64,000 nt of DNA, taken from the NCBI GenBank assembly GCA_029255685.2, contig CM055314.2, positions 44,288,772 through 44,352,771 of the forward strand, written 5' to 3'. Of the stretch, positions 11,079 through 24,151 are shown piece by piece; position 1 is the stretch's first letter, and the number at the start of each line of letters is the position of its first letter. Below the pieces are notes generated by a model, which saw only the letters and a program-made list of their open reading frames with translations, was not told the DNA's origin and made no database searches. A program made the position numbers and the translations under genes. Origin of the DNA: Silene conica (Eukaryota; Streptophyta; Magnoliopsida; Caryophyllales; Caryophyllaceae).

Positions 11079-14000
11079 AAAGTTTCGTCCTCGAAACTTG
11101 AAAGCAGAAAAAACGGTAAGTTGTAAAAACAAGGTTAACAACCAAAGCGTTTACCAAAATTTGATATTACAAAACTTAGATTTATTTCAAAGACTTCGAA
11201 AAGAGTTTCTAAAGGCACAAGTCCTCATCAATGGAACAAGAGGATTCTCGTTGCGCATTCAAGAGTCCCACATTCCAAATCAAGGACTAGTACAAAACCA
11301 AATCTTATCATGTGTCGAAAAGCGTAATACGAGTTATTAGACGTCTCCAATAACAAGTCTTACATCAAATCAACGCTAAAACCAATCAAAATCATAAACC
11401 ATTTCAAGCTTTTTAAAACATGTCATTTCAAAAGTAAACTTCCATTTCCGAATCCGTAAAAATAGGTAAGGTTGTAACAGAAATTAAGATTTTCAACAAC
11501 AAAAGTTAAGAAACTCAAATCGGTTATAAAATATATAAATGGAAAATATTTTGAATACTTCAAACAAAACACAAGGATGAAAGCTACATATTAACAACCA
11601 AAGAGCGTCGGGTTGGTCTTTCAAAGATCTCAAAGCACAAAGAGGTCGATCAACAAGGAAGCTAACCCAAAACAAGGCTTCATAAACTGCCATCTTCAAG
11701 GCTAAGCACAGTACTCAACAAGAGAGTAAGGATACATAAACAACAAAAGAACAAAAGCATGAACAAAAGAGGTTTAAGGTTAAGGAGGAGATAACTCTTT
11801 GGATTACGGAAATGACTAACCACTCAGTCCATAAACGAAACATCATCATAACGACTCCCTACACACCCTAGATAGAAGGAAGCTCTTTCATCCACAAAAC
11901 TCTTGAGGCTTCCTCAACTCTACTTGGGTCCCTCACTCCTAGGTTATCCACGATACAAGGTATCCCATTACCAAAGGGACTTCACAACTCCCAATTATTA
12001 CTCAATAATTAACATCCTTCATAGAGCTAAATCCAAAATTACTAACAAGGTTGCATTCATACTCAACTAGCATATGTTACAGATCTCCAAACAAGGCGAA
12101 TCACAAAAACAAGGATCTTAAACCTGAATCCATCGAACTTCGAGACCTATAAACGAAAATATGTTACGCTCATACCAACAACAAAAGATATAGAAGCGAC
12201 ACTCTCGGAACTGTACTTACTTTCATACATAGGACTATAAGATAAACATCCAAAACATCTAATCCCAAAAGCATAAACACGGTATTCTTCAAACTGTAAC
12301 TATTCGCAAACCTAGGACTACGAGTTAAACATCCAAAGCATTCAGTCCCAAACTAGTCAACTCTCATCGACCCAAATCAAGAAAACATCTCTTAACCTTG
12401 ACTACCATAATTACCGTCAAGTAATCATCCCAAAGAAAGTCTCATAAGAGTAACAACTTTCACCCAAACGGTCTCTAGGTAACCATCAACACCCTCATAG
12501 ATCACACCAAAATTATCAACCTCACGGTTGGTACTAATCCACAAGAAGCACTCATACCTTTAAACCTTTAACTTGAAACCATCAAGATGACACACTACCT
12601 AATATTACCCAAACGTCACCAAACGCTAACTCTCTCAACCATGTCCGATAAACAAGACCAGGGATTCTCTAAGCATATGTCACTATTCCACAAACGAGCT
12701 CAACCTCACAACTAAACCAAAAGACAGAGGGCAAGGTTCACAAGGGTAAAGATATGACACAAACTAAGAGACAAACGCGATACAGGAACTTGAGAGAGAG
12801 ATACATGAGATGACGGGCTAAGAGACTCCACGGTATGGATTCCAACAATAGCGAAGCCAACAGAAGAAGAATGAGCATTAGAGGTAAGAATATATATGAC
12901 GTAAAAAGAGGTCAAGTAAGCTTTGTTATGAAAGCATAACTCGACACAACGAACATGGAAGAAGAAAGAGGAAGAGAAGCATTGAGGAAAGGTTATGATT
13001 TGAACTGACACAATTCCCAAGGCTCGGGGTTCCCAAAATCGTCACAAAGTTCTCATCTCCTAATTACCAATTCAAGCACACTGAACTATCGGTTTCTAAG
13101 AATTATTTTCCCAGATGATTCGCCATACTATAAGTTCCTCCAAAAATTAAAGATGTATGATCATCTCAATTTCAACAATTTCATAAAATTCCGAGTCTCT
13201 ACACTTCTTAAATCACTCAAACAACATTTCTGTAATACTCTATGATAAACCATTTATGTACCATTGCTACTTCACAATCTTTATACTCCACAAATTATCA
13301 ACTCTTTAATTTCTTCAATTCCCAAAAATTTCACCTTTTATCGAATCACTCTATTCTAATCCCACACGATCGATAAATCCATACAAATTCTTAGATACCT
13401 CAAAATGTGAACACCAAGTTCAATTATAGATATTTCTCACATCTCTATATACGAATCCAAACGTCCTTCAAACATCGCATCCTCGAAATCTTACAAATCC
13501 ACAAGTTGCACCTTACTACATCAATCAGACATCCAAAGACATGATCTTCAAGTAACTCCTCAAAGGTTACACCTCTAATCCAATCAAATAACTAAAAGAG
13601 TAAACTTCAGTCAGTTCCTCTAAAGTTACATCGCTAACTCTTTCAATAATCGTCCATCAATATACACGATTCTTATCCTCCAAAAGTAAAATCCCAATTA
13701 AAGTCAAACCCAATTCCCAAAGTCAAGCATTACTGATTCGCTTTACTCAACCATTCATTTTCACTAGCATCCCAAATATATTTTCCAAATTCATTTATGA
13801 CTTCTAACACCTCATTCATACTCTTAAAGCAACACATTTTAATCCACTAATCCTAAATCCCAAATATGATTCCCAAGGTTAAAATCCACCAAATATTGCA
13901 CATACAATTTCAAATTTTAAACCAAGAATTCCACCAACCATTTTCACTCACTATGTAGGGCCAACAACTACGCATTAGGATCACCACGACGTGCCTTACA

Positions 14001-14542
14001 ACACTCCCTAAACGTTTTCAGTAACATTAGTTTTCAAAATAAGGGCTAGGGGTTATCCTTGAACAAAAACCTCAATATCCAACTAAGCTAGGCTACCTAA
14101 AAAGTGCCATGGGAAAAGGCAAGTAACAAGGATAAGGTTAAGTCGGGAAGTTACGAAAGTAGCTTCCGAGTTAAGATAAAAAGGAGTTCGGGAAGGGAGG
14201 ATATGCATCAAGAAATAAGGAATAAGGTGATGCATGATGAGCAAAGAGTATCTTCGGGGACATAGAAGCATCCTTCAAAGCTAACACAAATCTTCCATCT
14301 TCGGTAGTAGACAATAATCTTGATCGCCATCCAGGTAAGCTCATGGTTCACCAATCCTTGAGCACTAAAATAAAATCTTTGACAATTAACAAACATGTTA
14401 AACCTAACAAGGAGCAATCACATTACAAACTACTACTTGGTCCTTAAATCTACCCATCTCTCATTCATTATTTCAGGTCAAGTTCACATTTAAGTTGGGG
14501 TACACGTGTGTGCGTCGGGAGCATTACTGCTCTGATACCAAC
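11079..14542 (-). other. G interior, no coding region seen
   Basis: 3.46 kb between the two LTRs. Frames of up to 102 codons (for example 12712-13020 minus) show no retroelement domain. The primer site is at its right edge. Confidence 0.8.
14529..14540 (-). promoter_or_regulatory. G primer-binding site (initiator-Met tRNA)
   Basis: The minus strand reads TGGTATCAGAGC, two bases from the LTR edge. Confidence 0.92.
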
Positions 14543-17389
14543 TGTGACACCCCGCGATATAGCATAAAAATAAACAAGTAAATTGCAGCGGAAATACGAT
14601 ACTTTTAAAAACTTTTCGACATATTTATTAAAACTTTTCGCGGAATATCAAAACAACAAGCAGAAGACTAAAACTAATACGAAAGTATAAATTATAAACG
14701 AATACTTCAATAAACGAGGGATAAGGTATCCCACGGTAACAACATGAATTAAATCTAAACTAAGCGTAAGGGTAATTGTCGAATGATCAACAATGCTCGC
14801 TAGCCACACGTCTTCCCCAAACAGCACCAACCTACATTCATGAAACATGAACGCCACAGTCAGTGGGGAGTACCTCAGGGTTCTCCCAGCCACTTAACGT
14901 CAGAAAACATGTAAACGGTAATACTAAACATCTTATACATATGAGCATGTATATAATTTCATAAACAATCATATATATTACCAAACATGAACAACATGAT
15001 CAATGCGTGGGTGATAAGTCAAAAACATGTGAAAACAGCATGAATCAACATGTATAACAGAATTAAAGCCAACATATGCGATAATATCAAAATCAAGGAA
15101 ACATCCAAGCAAAGCATACACATAGTCAGAGCGTATAATCACTGCCTCTGACATACCAGAGCGTATAACCACTGCCTCTGGCTACTGGAGCGTATAACCA
15201 CTGCCTCCAGTTACGGAGCGTATAACCACTGCCTCCGATTACATGAATAGAATGAACGCCGTCAGAGCGTATAACCACTGCCTCTGACGTACCAGAGCGT
15301 ATAACCACTGCCTCTGGCTACTGGAGCGTATAACCACTGCCTCCAGCTACGGAGCGTATAACCACTGCCTCCGAATACTATGTATAGCGTATAACCACTG
15401 CCTATATGCCTAAGACCTGGCCAGACCTCTCGATGTAATGCCTTACACCGAACGACACACGGGGACCGGAGCGTATAACCACTGCCTCCGACCAATCCCG
15501 AACATAGAATAATTCCCATTGCTTGGTTGGCGTTAGTTCATTACAGTGATACACAAATCGTATCACCGCTATCTATTCACATGCAAGGCAACATAACCGT
15601 CGCCAACACAATTTTAGGATGACATAACCGTCACCTACACAAACTTAGGATAACATAACCGTTAACTCACTCATTTAAACATACATGAGCCAATAAAAGA
15701 TGAATAATACAACACTTATATCCATTTCATGTGGAAAGAGAACACACGCGATTGAATAATGAAACAAAAGTTCTAAACGCATTTCACATTACAGCTGTCC
15801 TCTGCTGTAAAATTCATAATTAATTCAAATAAAATCGAAATGATACAAGGCCAATTGGATCGGTTTAATAATACTTTTATCTACAATATTTGTCAGATAA
15901 ACATTTCCAAAAGACGAACTTAACAGGGGGTTATTGACTGATCTTTACAGTGTGACAGAAACCGTTACACAAAATGTATTGCTTCATAAAACGGGTTTAA
16001 CAAATCATTTTGGGGCAAAGCAAACTCCTAACATCATCTAAAATCTTCAAAGTTTAATAATTGAAAAGGACCAGAATCATTTCAAAGTTTAAAAATGGTT
16101 TTCAAAACAATCTTTGAGCTACTGTCCGTTCTGCGAGTATTTCAGCGCACTGTTCGTAAATAATTTATTGTGAACAAACGACATGCAAGGAAATTACGAT
16201 ATTTTAGAGGTAGATTCTACACTTAAAATAAACAGGGGTCTCTTTTCAACATTTTCAAAGGAGGATACTCTAAGATGTCAAAATAAATTGTACAAGACAA
16301 TGGACAGATTTGTAAAGGTGCTGCAACATCATGAATTAACCATTGTAAGCAAAACACTATGAAATTGAAAGACTATCAACCTAATCATCCTCAATGATCA
16401 TAAACTCATTTAACCATACAATCCTTAATGAATTTCCACAATTAAAATCTCATCCAACACAAGCATGCATGATGAAATTCATCCAAACATATAATTTATG
16501 AACCTAATCATACCACTATTTAATCAAACACAATTCTAGTATACTAAACATTACAAGCATATAGTCATGCAAACAAAGATGATAAGTCGAGTAACCCATC
16601 ACCGTTACCTTATAGCTCTTCAATAAGGATGATTTTGACTTAAAGCCACTCCGGTTTGGACAACCGAACTAGCTACACACAAATAAACGAGGTTAGCTAA
16701 GAGAACCGTGCCTTAAAGGCCACGACCAGAGTATATTAAGGAATAATTTTGATACTTTTATTACCTAGGAAGGTGGAGGGCGAGGAGAGGAAGAGATAGG
16801 CGTGAAAATCGTCGAAAACGGATAAGAAACGAAGATTTTACGACCGTTTTACGGTTGAGGTGCACAACAACAATGGTGTTCTTGTTTTGTGTTTTTGTGT
16901 GAGTGTTTTTTTCTGAAAAACAATGAAGGATTTGAAGAAGAAGGAAGGTAGAGGATGACCTTGGGCAGCAAGGCAAGGTTTAGTACTCAGCCATGTGTCC
17001 CAAAGGACATGTGGAAAAGAGTATAGAGTAAGCAACGAGCGTGGGTCTCGTTAGCGGATGGTCCGTGACAGCCTTTCGTATTTTCGGCATAATTTCCTCC
17101 ACAGAACTCCGATTGACGTGTTTCCGGTGGTGTTGGAAAGCTAAGAAATAGATCTAAAACTTTTATTTTATTAGCAAGAGCTAAATATGCCTGTAAAATA
17201 TCTTAAAATTAGCAACAAGGACAGAGTAACGTTTTACAAGTTTAAGAAGTATAACTTTAAGACGGACATATTAATATCATAGTCAAAAACGATATATTGT
17301 AAATGGAATTATATTTATTATGGATAATTACTATTACTAAAATAAGATTTTATTAATATATAATGACTTGGAAATTACGGGGTGTTACA
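14543..17389 (-). repeat. G 5' LTR (right copy)
   Basis: The + strand begins TGTGACACCCC and ends GGGTGTTACA, 2847 bp. The hairpin arrays recur at 15125-15493 and 15585-15672. In this copy the first hairpin is complete (GTCAGAG with CTCTGAC) and the seventh has a perfect stem. Confidence 0.9.
15125..15493. repeat. Hairpin array, loop CGTATAACCACTGC (right LTR)
   Basis: Same ten units as in the left LTR, slightly better preserved. The unit with outer arms CGTCAG/CTGACG has an eight-base-pair stem. Confidence 0.92.
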
Positions 17390-17456
17390 GTTATTGTCTC
17401 ATATTGTCTTACAATTTACAATATCATCTTCTTGATTAGTTTTAACAGTTTTATCG

Positions 17457-17672
17457 GTAAGGTTCAATCTTTTATTAAAGTTGATTGTTGATTTTTTAGG
17501 CATATTTTGCCATACAAGTTTATTTAGAAATTTGCGTTTTTTTTTATTTCATCGACTTGTTCAATTGTTAGTTCTGACTTTAATTGAAATTTTAATGTCA
17601 GTTTCAAAACTAGTTTATGTGAAACAGTATTATAATTAATCAATTACTAACTTTCTTATCTTTCGATTTCAG
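17457..17672 (+). other. Probable 5'-UTR intron of hAT transposase
   Basis: A donor CG|GTAAGG near 17457 and an acceptor TTTCAG at 17667-17672, six bases before the start codon, with a T-rich tract in between. Inferred from splice consensus only. Confidence 0.55.
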
Positions 17673-17678
17673 GAAGTT

Positions 17679-19846
17679 ATGGAATTTGTTGCTAGTGATG
17701 ATTCTCAAGCTGGAGATATAACCTCCATTATTGAGGTTGCTGATTTCACTGATTTTGAAAATAGAAGGAGCCCGGTGTGGAACGAATATTGGCGAATCCC
17801 ACCAGAAAAAACCAAAGATAAAAGAACGAGAGCATTGTGCAAGCATTGCAAGATTACAAACTTGGTAGCGGAATCCGTATGTGGGACAACCAATGCCAAG
17901 AATCATCTTCAAAAATGCAAAGCATATAAACGCACCTTACCTTTCTCAACAAGAGGTAAATTTATCTTTGATCAAAAGGATTACCGAGAGTTATTAGCAA
18001 AAGCAATAATTAAACACGGGTATCCATTCTCTTGGGTTGAACATGAAGGAAATAGAGAAGTTCACCAGTACTTGTGTGATCAAGTTAGAACCATATGTCG
18101 GAATACTGCAAAAGCCGACTGTGTTAAATTGTACGCCTCGTGGAAACTTAACTTAAAAGAGAAATTATGTAATCTGCCTGGTCGTATTTGTTTGACGTCT
18201 GATTTGTGGACCTCTTGTCAGACTGAAGGCTATTTGTGTTTAACCGCTCACTTCATTGATGTTAGTTGGAAATTGTCGAGTGTTGTTTTAAACTTTTGTC
18301 ATATGGAGCCACCCCATAGTGGTAAAGAAATCTACATTCTTTTATTGAAGTTGATACAAGAGTGGGGAATTGAGAAGAAAGTTTTTTCTTTGACCTTAGA
18401 CAATGCTTCTAGTAATGACAAGGCACAAGACTATTTGAAGGCGACACTTAATGGGTGGGGGTGCTTAGTTAATGATGGGAAATTTTTTCATATTAGATGT
18501 GTTGCACATGTCCTGAATCTTATTGTTAAGGATGGACTAAAGGTAATTGAGCAATCCATTTCTAAGATAAGAGAAAGTGTGAAACATGTGAAAGGATCTG
18601 AGGCCAGAAAAATAAACTTTCGAAGTGTCGTCGAACAAGCTGGGGTAAAGGAGACTAAGGCACTATGGCTTGATGTTCCTACTAGGTGGAACTCTACCTA
18701 TAAAATGCTTGATAGGGGTCTTATATATCGGGATGCATTTTATAAATTAAACCTAGTTGATAAGACTTACATACATTGTTTAGATGCTTTTGAATGGGAA
18801 ATGGTCGAGAAAATAAGGGATGTCTTAGGGCCATTTAATGATATAACTGAGCTATTTTCTGGTAGTGACTATCCAACATCAAGTTTGTATTTTGAGAATG
18901 TATGGAGGATTTCTATGCTCTTAAAGGAACTGGTTCAAGTTCAAAGTCATGATGAGGTGTTAAGAGATATGGCAATAGATATGAAAAAGAAATTTGACAA
19001 ATATTGGGCGGTGTCTGATGAAGATAACTACGGCACATTGTTTGCTTTTGCTATGGTTCTTGATCCTCGTTGCAAACTTCATTTTCTCAAGTACTGCTAT
19101 AAAAGGTTGTTTGACGATGAATTAAAAGCACGAGCGAAAGTGAATGATATACAATTTAAGATGGAGATGCTACTTGGTGAGTACAAAAGACAGAATACGA
19201 ATACCCCATCATCCTCATCAAATGTTGAACCTCTTGTGGTCTCTAGTACTTTAAAACGCAAGTTTACCTTTTGTGAAGTAAGTTACTTTTTTTCACTGTG
19301 AATTTTGTAGTTAGTTCATAAGTCAAGTGTTTATGTGCAGAATTTAGTTACTTTTTTTATTGATATCTTATTTGTCATGTAGGACTATGATTATGAAGGG
19401 ATCGGTACTAGTTTGGATAAGTCAAAGTTGTCCATTTATCTTGAGGATGATAGACTTGATCGGAAAGTAAAGCTTGACGTTTTGGAATATTGGAAAAAAA
19501 ATGAGGATCGTTATGGTGAACTAGCTCATCTAGCTAGGGATATTTTAAGTGTACCACTTACCACTGTGGCATCAGAGTCGACATTTAGCATCGGAGGTCG
19601 GGTTTTGAATAAATGGAGAAGCTCTTATATTCCTGAAAATGTGGAGGCGTTGATTACCACACGCAGTTGGTTATATGGCTATCAAGGTATATGTCATTTT
19701 TTACAATGAGTTGTCTATTTCTTCCCATTATATTTTTTTATTATTTCTAATTAATTTTAAATTTATATTTTTTCTATGTAGCCATCGAAGAGGACGAATT
19801 CCAAGGTGTGGATGTAGAATGGTCCACAATTCAATCATCATCTTGA
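17679..19846 (+). CDS. hAT transposase, BED-finger, three exons, intact
   Basis: Catalyses cut-and-paste movement of the surrounding transposon in the nucleus. Proposed exons are 17679-19277, 19383-19686 and 19782-19846, with GT-AG introns that keep frame, giving about 655 residues. Domains: BED-type zinc finger, residues 33-84 (Cys54, Cys57, His76, Cys80); a catalytic core with first Asp about 175 in LTSDLWTS, second Asp about 241 in LTLDNAS, and an RWNST motif; and a C-terminal hAT dimerisation domain around residues 570-625 with the third acidic residue Glu598 in ASESTFS. The length and order match plant Ac/RICESLEEPER-like transposases. The start was chosen as the first ATG after the leader acceptor. 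No stops or frameshifts are seen, but element G splits the leader upstream, so expression from its own promoter is doubtful. It could resemble a domesticated host protein, yet the TIRs and duplication argue for a transposon. Confidence 0.93.
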
Positions 19847-21261
19847 AGTCAAGCTTCGTGTCGTCTACTCGTCTTCCTTGTTTTTTTACCGAATCAGTGC
19901 ATCAGTTGATTCAGTAGCCAGTAGGTGATGACTATGTGCATCAGTGCATCAGTGCATCGGTAATTTTATAGATTTGTGGTCTGTGACTTTGTTAGTGATA
20001 ATATTAGATTATATCTTCAATCTTCAATTTTAGCTTTTGCATCTTATCTTTTACGTCTTAGCTTTTGCATCTTCAATCTTCAATGTTTGCATCTTAGCTT
20101 TTATAGTCCCTTGATGTACTGCTCAACTATAAGTCTGTTTTTCAGCTATTGGGTGTTCAGGAATCTGTTTTGGGCAGAATCTCTTTCTGTACAGAATGCA
20201 TTATCTGTTCAAAGTTTACAACGATGTAGCAGACTATGAATTTGCTGCATTGCGAGCAGACTGCGTGCAGATGCATTTGCAGTCCGTAGCTCTGATGTTG
20301 ACTGCTACTTTTTTTGAGCAAGTAGCAAGTTTGTTTTAATAAATGGTCGGATTAGTAGCATATTTGAGTAGCTGAGGGTCTGCAAATGGTGCGGGGATTG
20401 GCAGTAGGGCATTTGATCTATTGCTGGCTGTGTTTTCAAGATTTTTTGAGGCGATCTCTGATAGAAGATTAGCAGTTTTGGAGTTGGAGGATGGGATAGT
20501 CGCTGTTGGACAGTTCAGGGCAGTGAAGGGATTTGGGTTTGTTCATTAGATGCCAAACTAGATGCTGTCTGTGCAGGAACTTTTAAGGGGATATCAGTCA
20601 TGTACTGGTTTTGTTGCAGCAGAGAACTCTGGTGCACGGACTGCATACCTGATGTTGCTGGGTATGTTGCTGAAGGAATAAAGAATAGAGGGTTGCGCTG
20701 CGGCTGATATGCTGCGTGAGGCAGGTATGGCAGCGGTCTGTAGCGGGCAAAATGGTCGGATTAGTCCATAGTAGAGCTGATGTTATGGGCTAGCAGTAGT
20801 CTGATAGGGGCTGATTCTGCAGAGTGTGCAGGAACATTGGGCATCAGATTTAGGCAGATTAGTAGAGTTTCTTGCTTGCTAGCTAAAGGGCCTGACTTAC
20901 GTTTTGAGGTTGGTTGTGGGGCAACGTTATTGTGAACAAAGCAACAGGATGTATTGCAGAATTTGTTTGGCTGAACTGGTCATGTGCACTATGTGAGCGC
21001 ACAAGTTGAACGGATTAGGAGTTACAACCGTCTTTATAATCATTTTATATACCACGTAATTTTTAATTCCCCGATTAATTTATTAAAGTTTGTACTTTTA
21101 GGATCGATTTTGGCAGGAACTTATGAGTAGCAGATTAGATTAGAATGTGCTCTTGGTTTTTGACGTTTAGGATAACTTGGACCATAATTTCCGTAACAAT
21201 ATAAAAATATGTATATAAATAATTAATTTTTTTTCTTTTGTTTGACAAACGACAATTACTA
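19847..21261. other. hAT 3' arm, non-coding
   Basis: 1.4 kb between the transposase stop and the right subterminal repeats. It is rich in TGCAG and CTGC words and has no credible gene. The 3' UTR and terminator presumably lie in its first few hundred bases. Confidence 0.6.
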
Positions 21262-21535
21262 CATTCGGGTAATTTCGGGTTTCGGTTGAATTTCGGTCAT
21301 CATTAAGCAGGTTGAAAACGGTTCGGGTGTGTTTCGATTCGGGTCAAACCAGTTCAGGTTGAAACAATTCATGTTTATTCGATCTCGGGTCTATTTCGGA
21401 TATTACAAATTCGGTTCAATTTCGAATCAGTTCAGGTCAATTCAGGTTTCGGAGTGAAGTTCAGTTATACCTTTCGGATGTACGGTCAGGTGTCGATTTA
21501 GTTATTTTCGATCAGTTTTTCGGGTTCGGTATACT
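21262..21535. repeat. hAT right subterminal repeats
   Basis: Dense TTCGGGT, GGTTCGG and GTTCAGGT words mirroring the left arm. Confidence 0.75.
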
Positions 21536-21548
21536 TTTGCCAGGTCTA
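21536..21548 (-). repeat. hAT right terminal inverted repeat
   Basis: TTTGCCAGGTCTA, the reverse complement of the left end with one mismatch, followed by the CCAGATAC duplication. Confidence 0.92.
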
Positions 21549-22521
21549 CCAGATACAAATGCTATAACAACTAAGGAGCAGTGATAGCGTACAATAGCAG
21601 TTCAGTAGGGAGTGCAGTCCACAACGAGCATCAAGTACTATCGAGTAGCTGCAATAGCAATTTCGTAGCATACAGTACACAACAACGAAGAACAATAGCA
21701 GCAGCTGGATTAAGCAGCAGTGCAAAAACATGTTAAAGTGCAGTGGCATCAATTTTGCAACAATGTCAACGTATAACAACTTCAATTCACTTAACAATTA
21801 ACATACTATAAACATTATGTCGACTTAATTTAAGACAAGGTCGAGTTGCTCATTATCGTCACCTCAAAGCGGTTTAAGCTCCGAAATCTTCTTCCACCAC
21901 GAGCAAGGGAACCTCGGGATCGACTAGGCTAACTCCTAAGAATACCAAAGACAGAAATTATAAGCTTAAAAACGAATTGGGGAAAAACAGCCCAAAAATG
22001 AAAGTGAACGAAATGAAAATCGGAAGTGATAGAAAGATCACAAATTTCGAGAGGATTCCGAAAATATAAAATTTACCTTGATTCGAGTTGAGGAAGGGTT
22101 CGAGATGATCTCTTGAAGTTCTTAAAGAGGAGAGAAAAATGGTGTTTTGATGTTACAATGAAATGAGTTTTGAAGAAATGATATGTCGATGAGTGAATTA
22201 GGGTATGCGTCCTTTTTATACTTGAGTCGGATTTGTTTTACTTAAATGAAGAGGTAGGTGACAAAGATCAAACTTACCTATGGCATTGTCGTATGGGACA
22301 TATAAATGAGAAACGCGTAAAACAGCTCATACAGAATGGAGCTATCTCGGCCTTTGATTTCTATTGCCAAGTGATAACATCTTAAGATTAAAATAATCTT
22401 AAGACGGAACTTAACGGAAATCTTAAAATAAAACTTACGATTTAATATTAAAATAATATTAAATTTCCGAAATTACTTTTATAATACTAAAATATTATTT
22501 ACGAAAATACGGGATGTTACA
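21549..22521 (-). mobile_element. LTR fragment F, right piece
   Basis: Continues fragment F after the hAT. From about 21830 it resembles the end of LTR D (a TCGAGTTGCTCATTATCGTC-like block, then CTTAAGACGGAACTT, then GGGATGTTACA at the edge). It is therefore an LTR of the D/E family in the same orientation as D, inserted into LTR E. Its far end is left of, or hidden by, the Athila/Tat element. No interior or second LTR is seen. Confidence 0.7.
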
Positions 22522-23146
22522 TGCCTATTTGATGCTATAAACATGCTGGGACTATTGAGTTGTTGTTTAGAAACATGTTTAGGATGATTTGATGAAGCAT
22601 TGGATTGAATTGGAAGTATCGAATTAGCGTTTTTCACGAATAGGGACTCCCAGCCGGTAGGCTAACCAGCAGCCGGTTGACCTGCTGAGAGCCCTCTTTA
22701 GATGTTTTGTGTTTTAAGGAACGTGTAAGTGTAGGGGTGCTCAGTCGCGTGGCCGGCCGCCGGTCCACCGGCTGAGACTCCCTTGTGTGTATTTCGTAGC
22801 ATGAAGAAGAGGAATAGGGAGATGGGTTTTCCAGTCGGGTGGCCGACGACCGGTCGACCGGCTGGGAGCCCTTTCCTCATAGTTGTTGTTTTTAAAAGGG
22901 CTGTAATGTGTGGGGTTGCCAGACGGCTGACCGGCAGCCGGTATGTGGCCGACTAGGAGCCTTATTCATGCTAAAATTGGTTTAACTTGTGATTGGTTCA
23001 TCCGATTTGATTGATACTTCTTCCGTGTGACTTGTATGCTTGTAGGCTTTCACATGTTAGTCGATAATCTAGTAAGTAAGACTAGGACATATTATTGGTT
23101 GTAGTACATATCGGAATATGTATGAGTCAGGACCGCAAGAGTACGA
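22522..23146 (+). mobile_element. LTR E, first piece
   Basis: Plus-sense LTR of the D/E family, interrupted by F on its left and by D on its right (duplication TACGA). Contains GC-rich repeats (22648-22975). Confidence 0.65.
22648..22975. repeat. GC-rich tandem repeat, unit about 80-110 bp
   Basis: Four diverged copies carrying a CCGGTCGACCGGCTG-like stretch followed by GAGCCCTT or GAGACTCC. A related single copy is in LTR D near 24968 (AGCCGGTTGGCC). Confidence 0.75.
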
Positions 23147-23828
23147 TGTAAAACCCCTCGCGAAAGCAGAAATAATAAACATACAAAGTACTAAAAATTC
23201 AGCGGAATTTAAACTTTTTAACATACCTAAACATGCGAGGTGTCCTATTACATCACTGAAACATAAATAAGTACATAAGTGCAAACAGCCCGGGATGGCA
23301 CATCCCTACAGGCACTCAAAACTGAAATGTAAACTAAAGTCTAGCTAACGTAAACGTGTAAGTCAATCGATGAATAGGATCATCGCTCGCTAGCTCCATG
23401 CAACCCTCTGCCAACCACCTGTCATGTACCTAGATACATGTAAACATGTACGCCACAATCAGTGGGGAGTGACTAGAGTTCTCCTAGCCACCTTTTGTAA
23501 CGACACGTAACACATAAACATACAATATACTCCAACATATATAAAACATGTGAAGCATACAAATCTCGATAACTGAATCTCATATCGTTATGCAATTACT
23601 TATGCTAGGCTCTCAATCAACTTCGGAAACTATTTGGAAGGAGAGCCGGTTTCCCTTCCGTTTGCCCGGCCGGGGGGTCTTTCAGTCCAAACCATTTACG
23701 AAACTAATTAAAGAGTCATCCAATGACTTGGATGAACAATACTATAGTCCATACTCTATACTCATTAATATTAACAACTACATCTGACACTGTACCAAAA
23801 CTAGGCAAACATATGAAATTCAACAAGA

Positions 23829-24150
23829 ATAAGGTTCAGCGGTCAACTTAAGACATAACCTAAAATACCAAACAATCGGCAAGTATAAAGGTTTAGAGGC
23901 GACATCTTAACGCATAACCTAGATACCAAACAATCAGCAAGTATAAAGGTTCAGAGGCGACATCTTAAAGCATAACCTAGATACCAATTTCACAATCTCA
24001 AGCAAGGACTTAGAGGCCAACTTAAGGCATAGACCTGCTACTCAACAAGACACTAGACTCAGAGGCCAACTTAAGGCATAGACTAGCATCAACAACTGTA
24101 CTCCGGGCAAGGCATCAACACCCTAGCTACCCCGTCGCACGACTGCTCTA
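23829..24150. repeat. Array of CAGAGGC-core units in LTR D
   Basis: Five or so units with the core TCAGAGGC(C)AACTTAAGGCATA-like sequence. Flanks pair within a unit in part: AGGTT with AACCT, CTAG with CTAG. Stems here are shorter and less regular than in the other arrays. Confidence 0.65.
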
Positions 24151-24151
24151 C

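Larger units (their letters stand above)
8376..17389 (-). mobile_element. LTR retrotransposon G, non-coding interior
   Basis: Two long LTRs (8376-11078 and 14543-17389) flank a 3.5-kb interior, with the 5-bp target duplication GTTAT at 8371-8375 and 17390-17394. A TGGTATCAGAGC primer site on the minus strand (14529-14540) touches the right LTR, so the element runs right to left. The interior has no gag or pol frame that I can recognise; the longest frames are about 100 codons. It looks like a non-autonomous (LARD-like) derivative, and its polyprotein is absent or decayed. The LTRs look only about 1-2% different by eye apart from indels, which suggests roughly a million years or so. It sits in the hAT transposase leader. 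Confidence 0.9.
5163..21548 (+). mobile_element. hAT-superfamily DNA transposon with nested insertions
   Basis: Seen: terminal inverted repeats TAGACTTGGCAAA (5163-5175) and, reverse-complemented, TAGACCTGGCAAA (21536-21548); a perfect 8-bp target duplication CCAGATAC on both sides (5155-5162 and 21549-21556); subterminal clusters of TTCGG/TTCAGG words at both ends; and a BED-finger/hAT transposase gene inside. Known: 8-bp duplications and short imperfect TIRs are hallmarks of hAT elements. The span is 16.4 kb, but 9.0 kb of that is LTR element G (8376-17389) and about 1.1 kb (5368-6480) also looks inserted, so the original transposon was about 6.3 kb. The nearly intact ends and intact gene suggest a fairly recent arrival. 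Confidence 0.95.

Noticed and set aside
14529-14540. tRNA gene or fragment
   Set aside because: The TGGTATCAGAGC sites here and at 33767, 42936 and 51875 are primer-binding sites beside LTRs; no cloverleaf is present.
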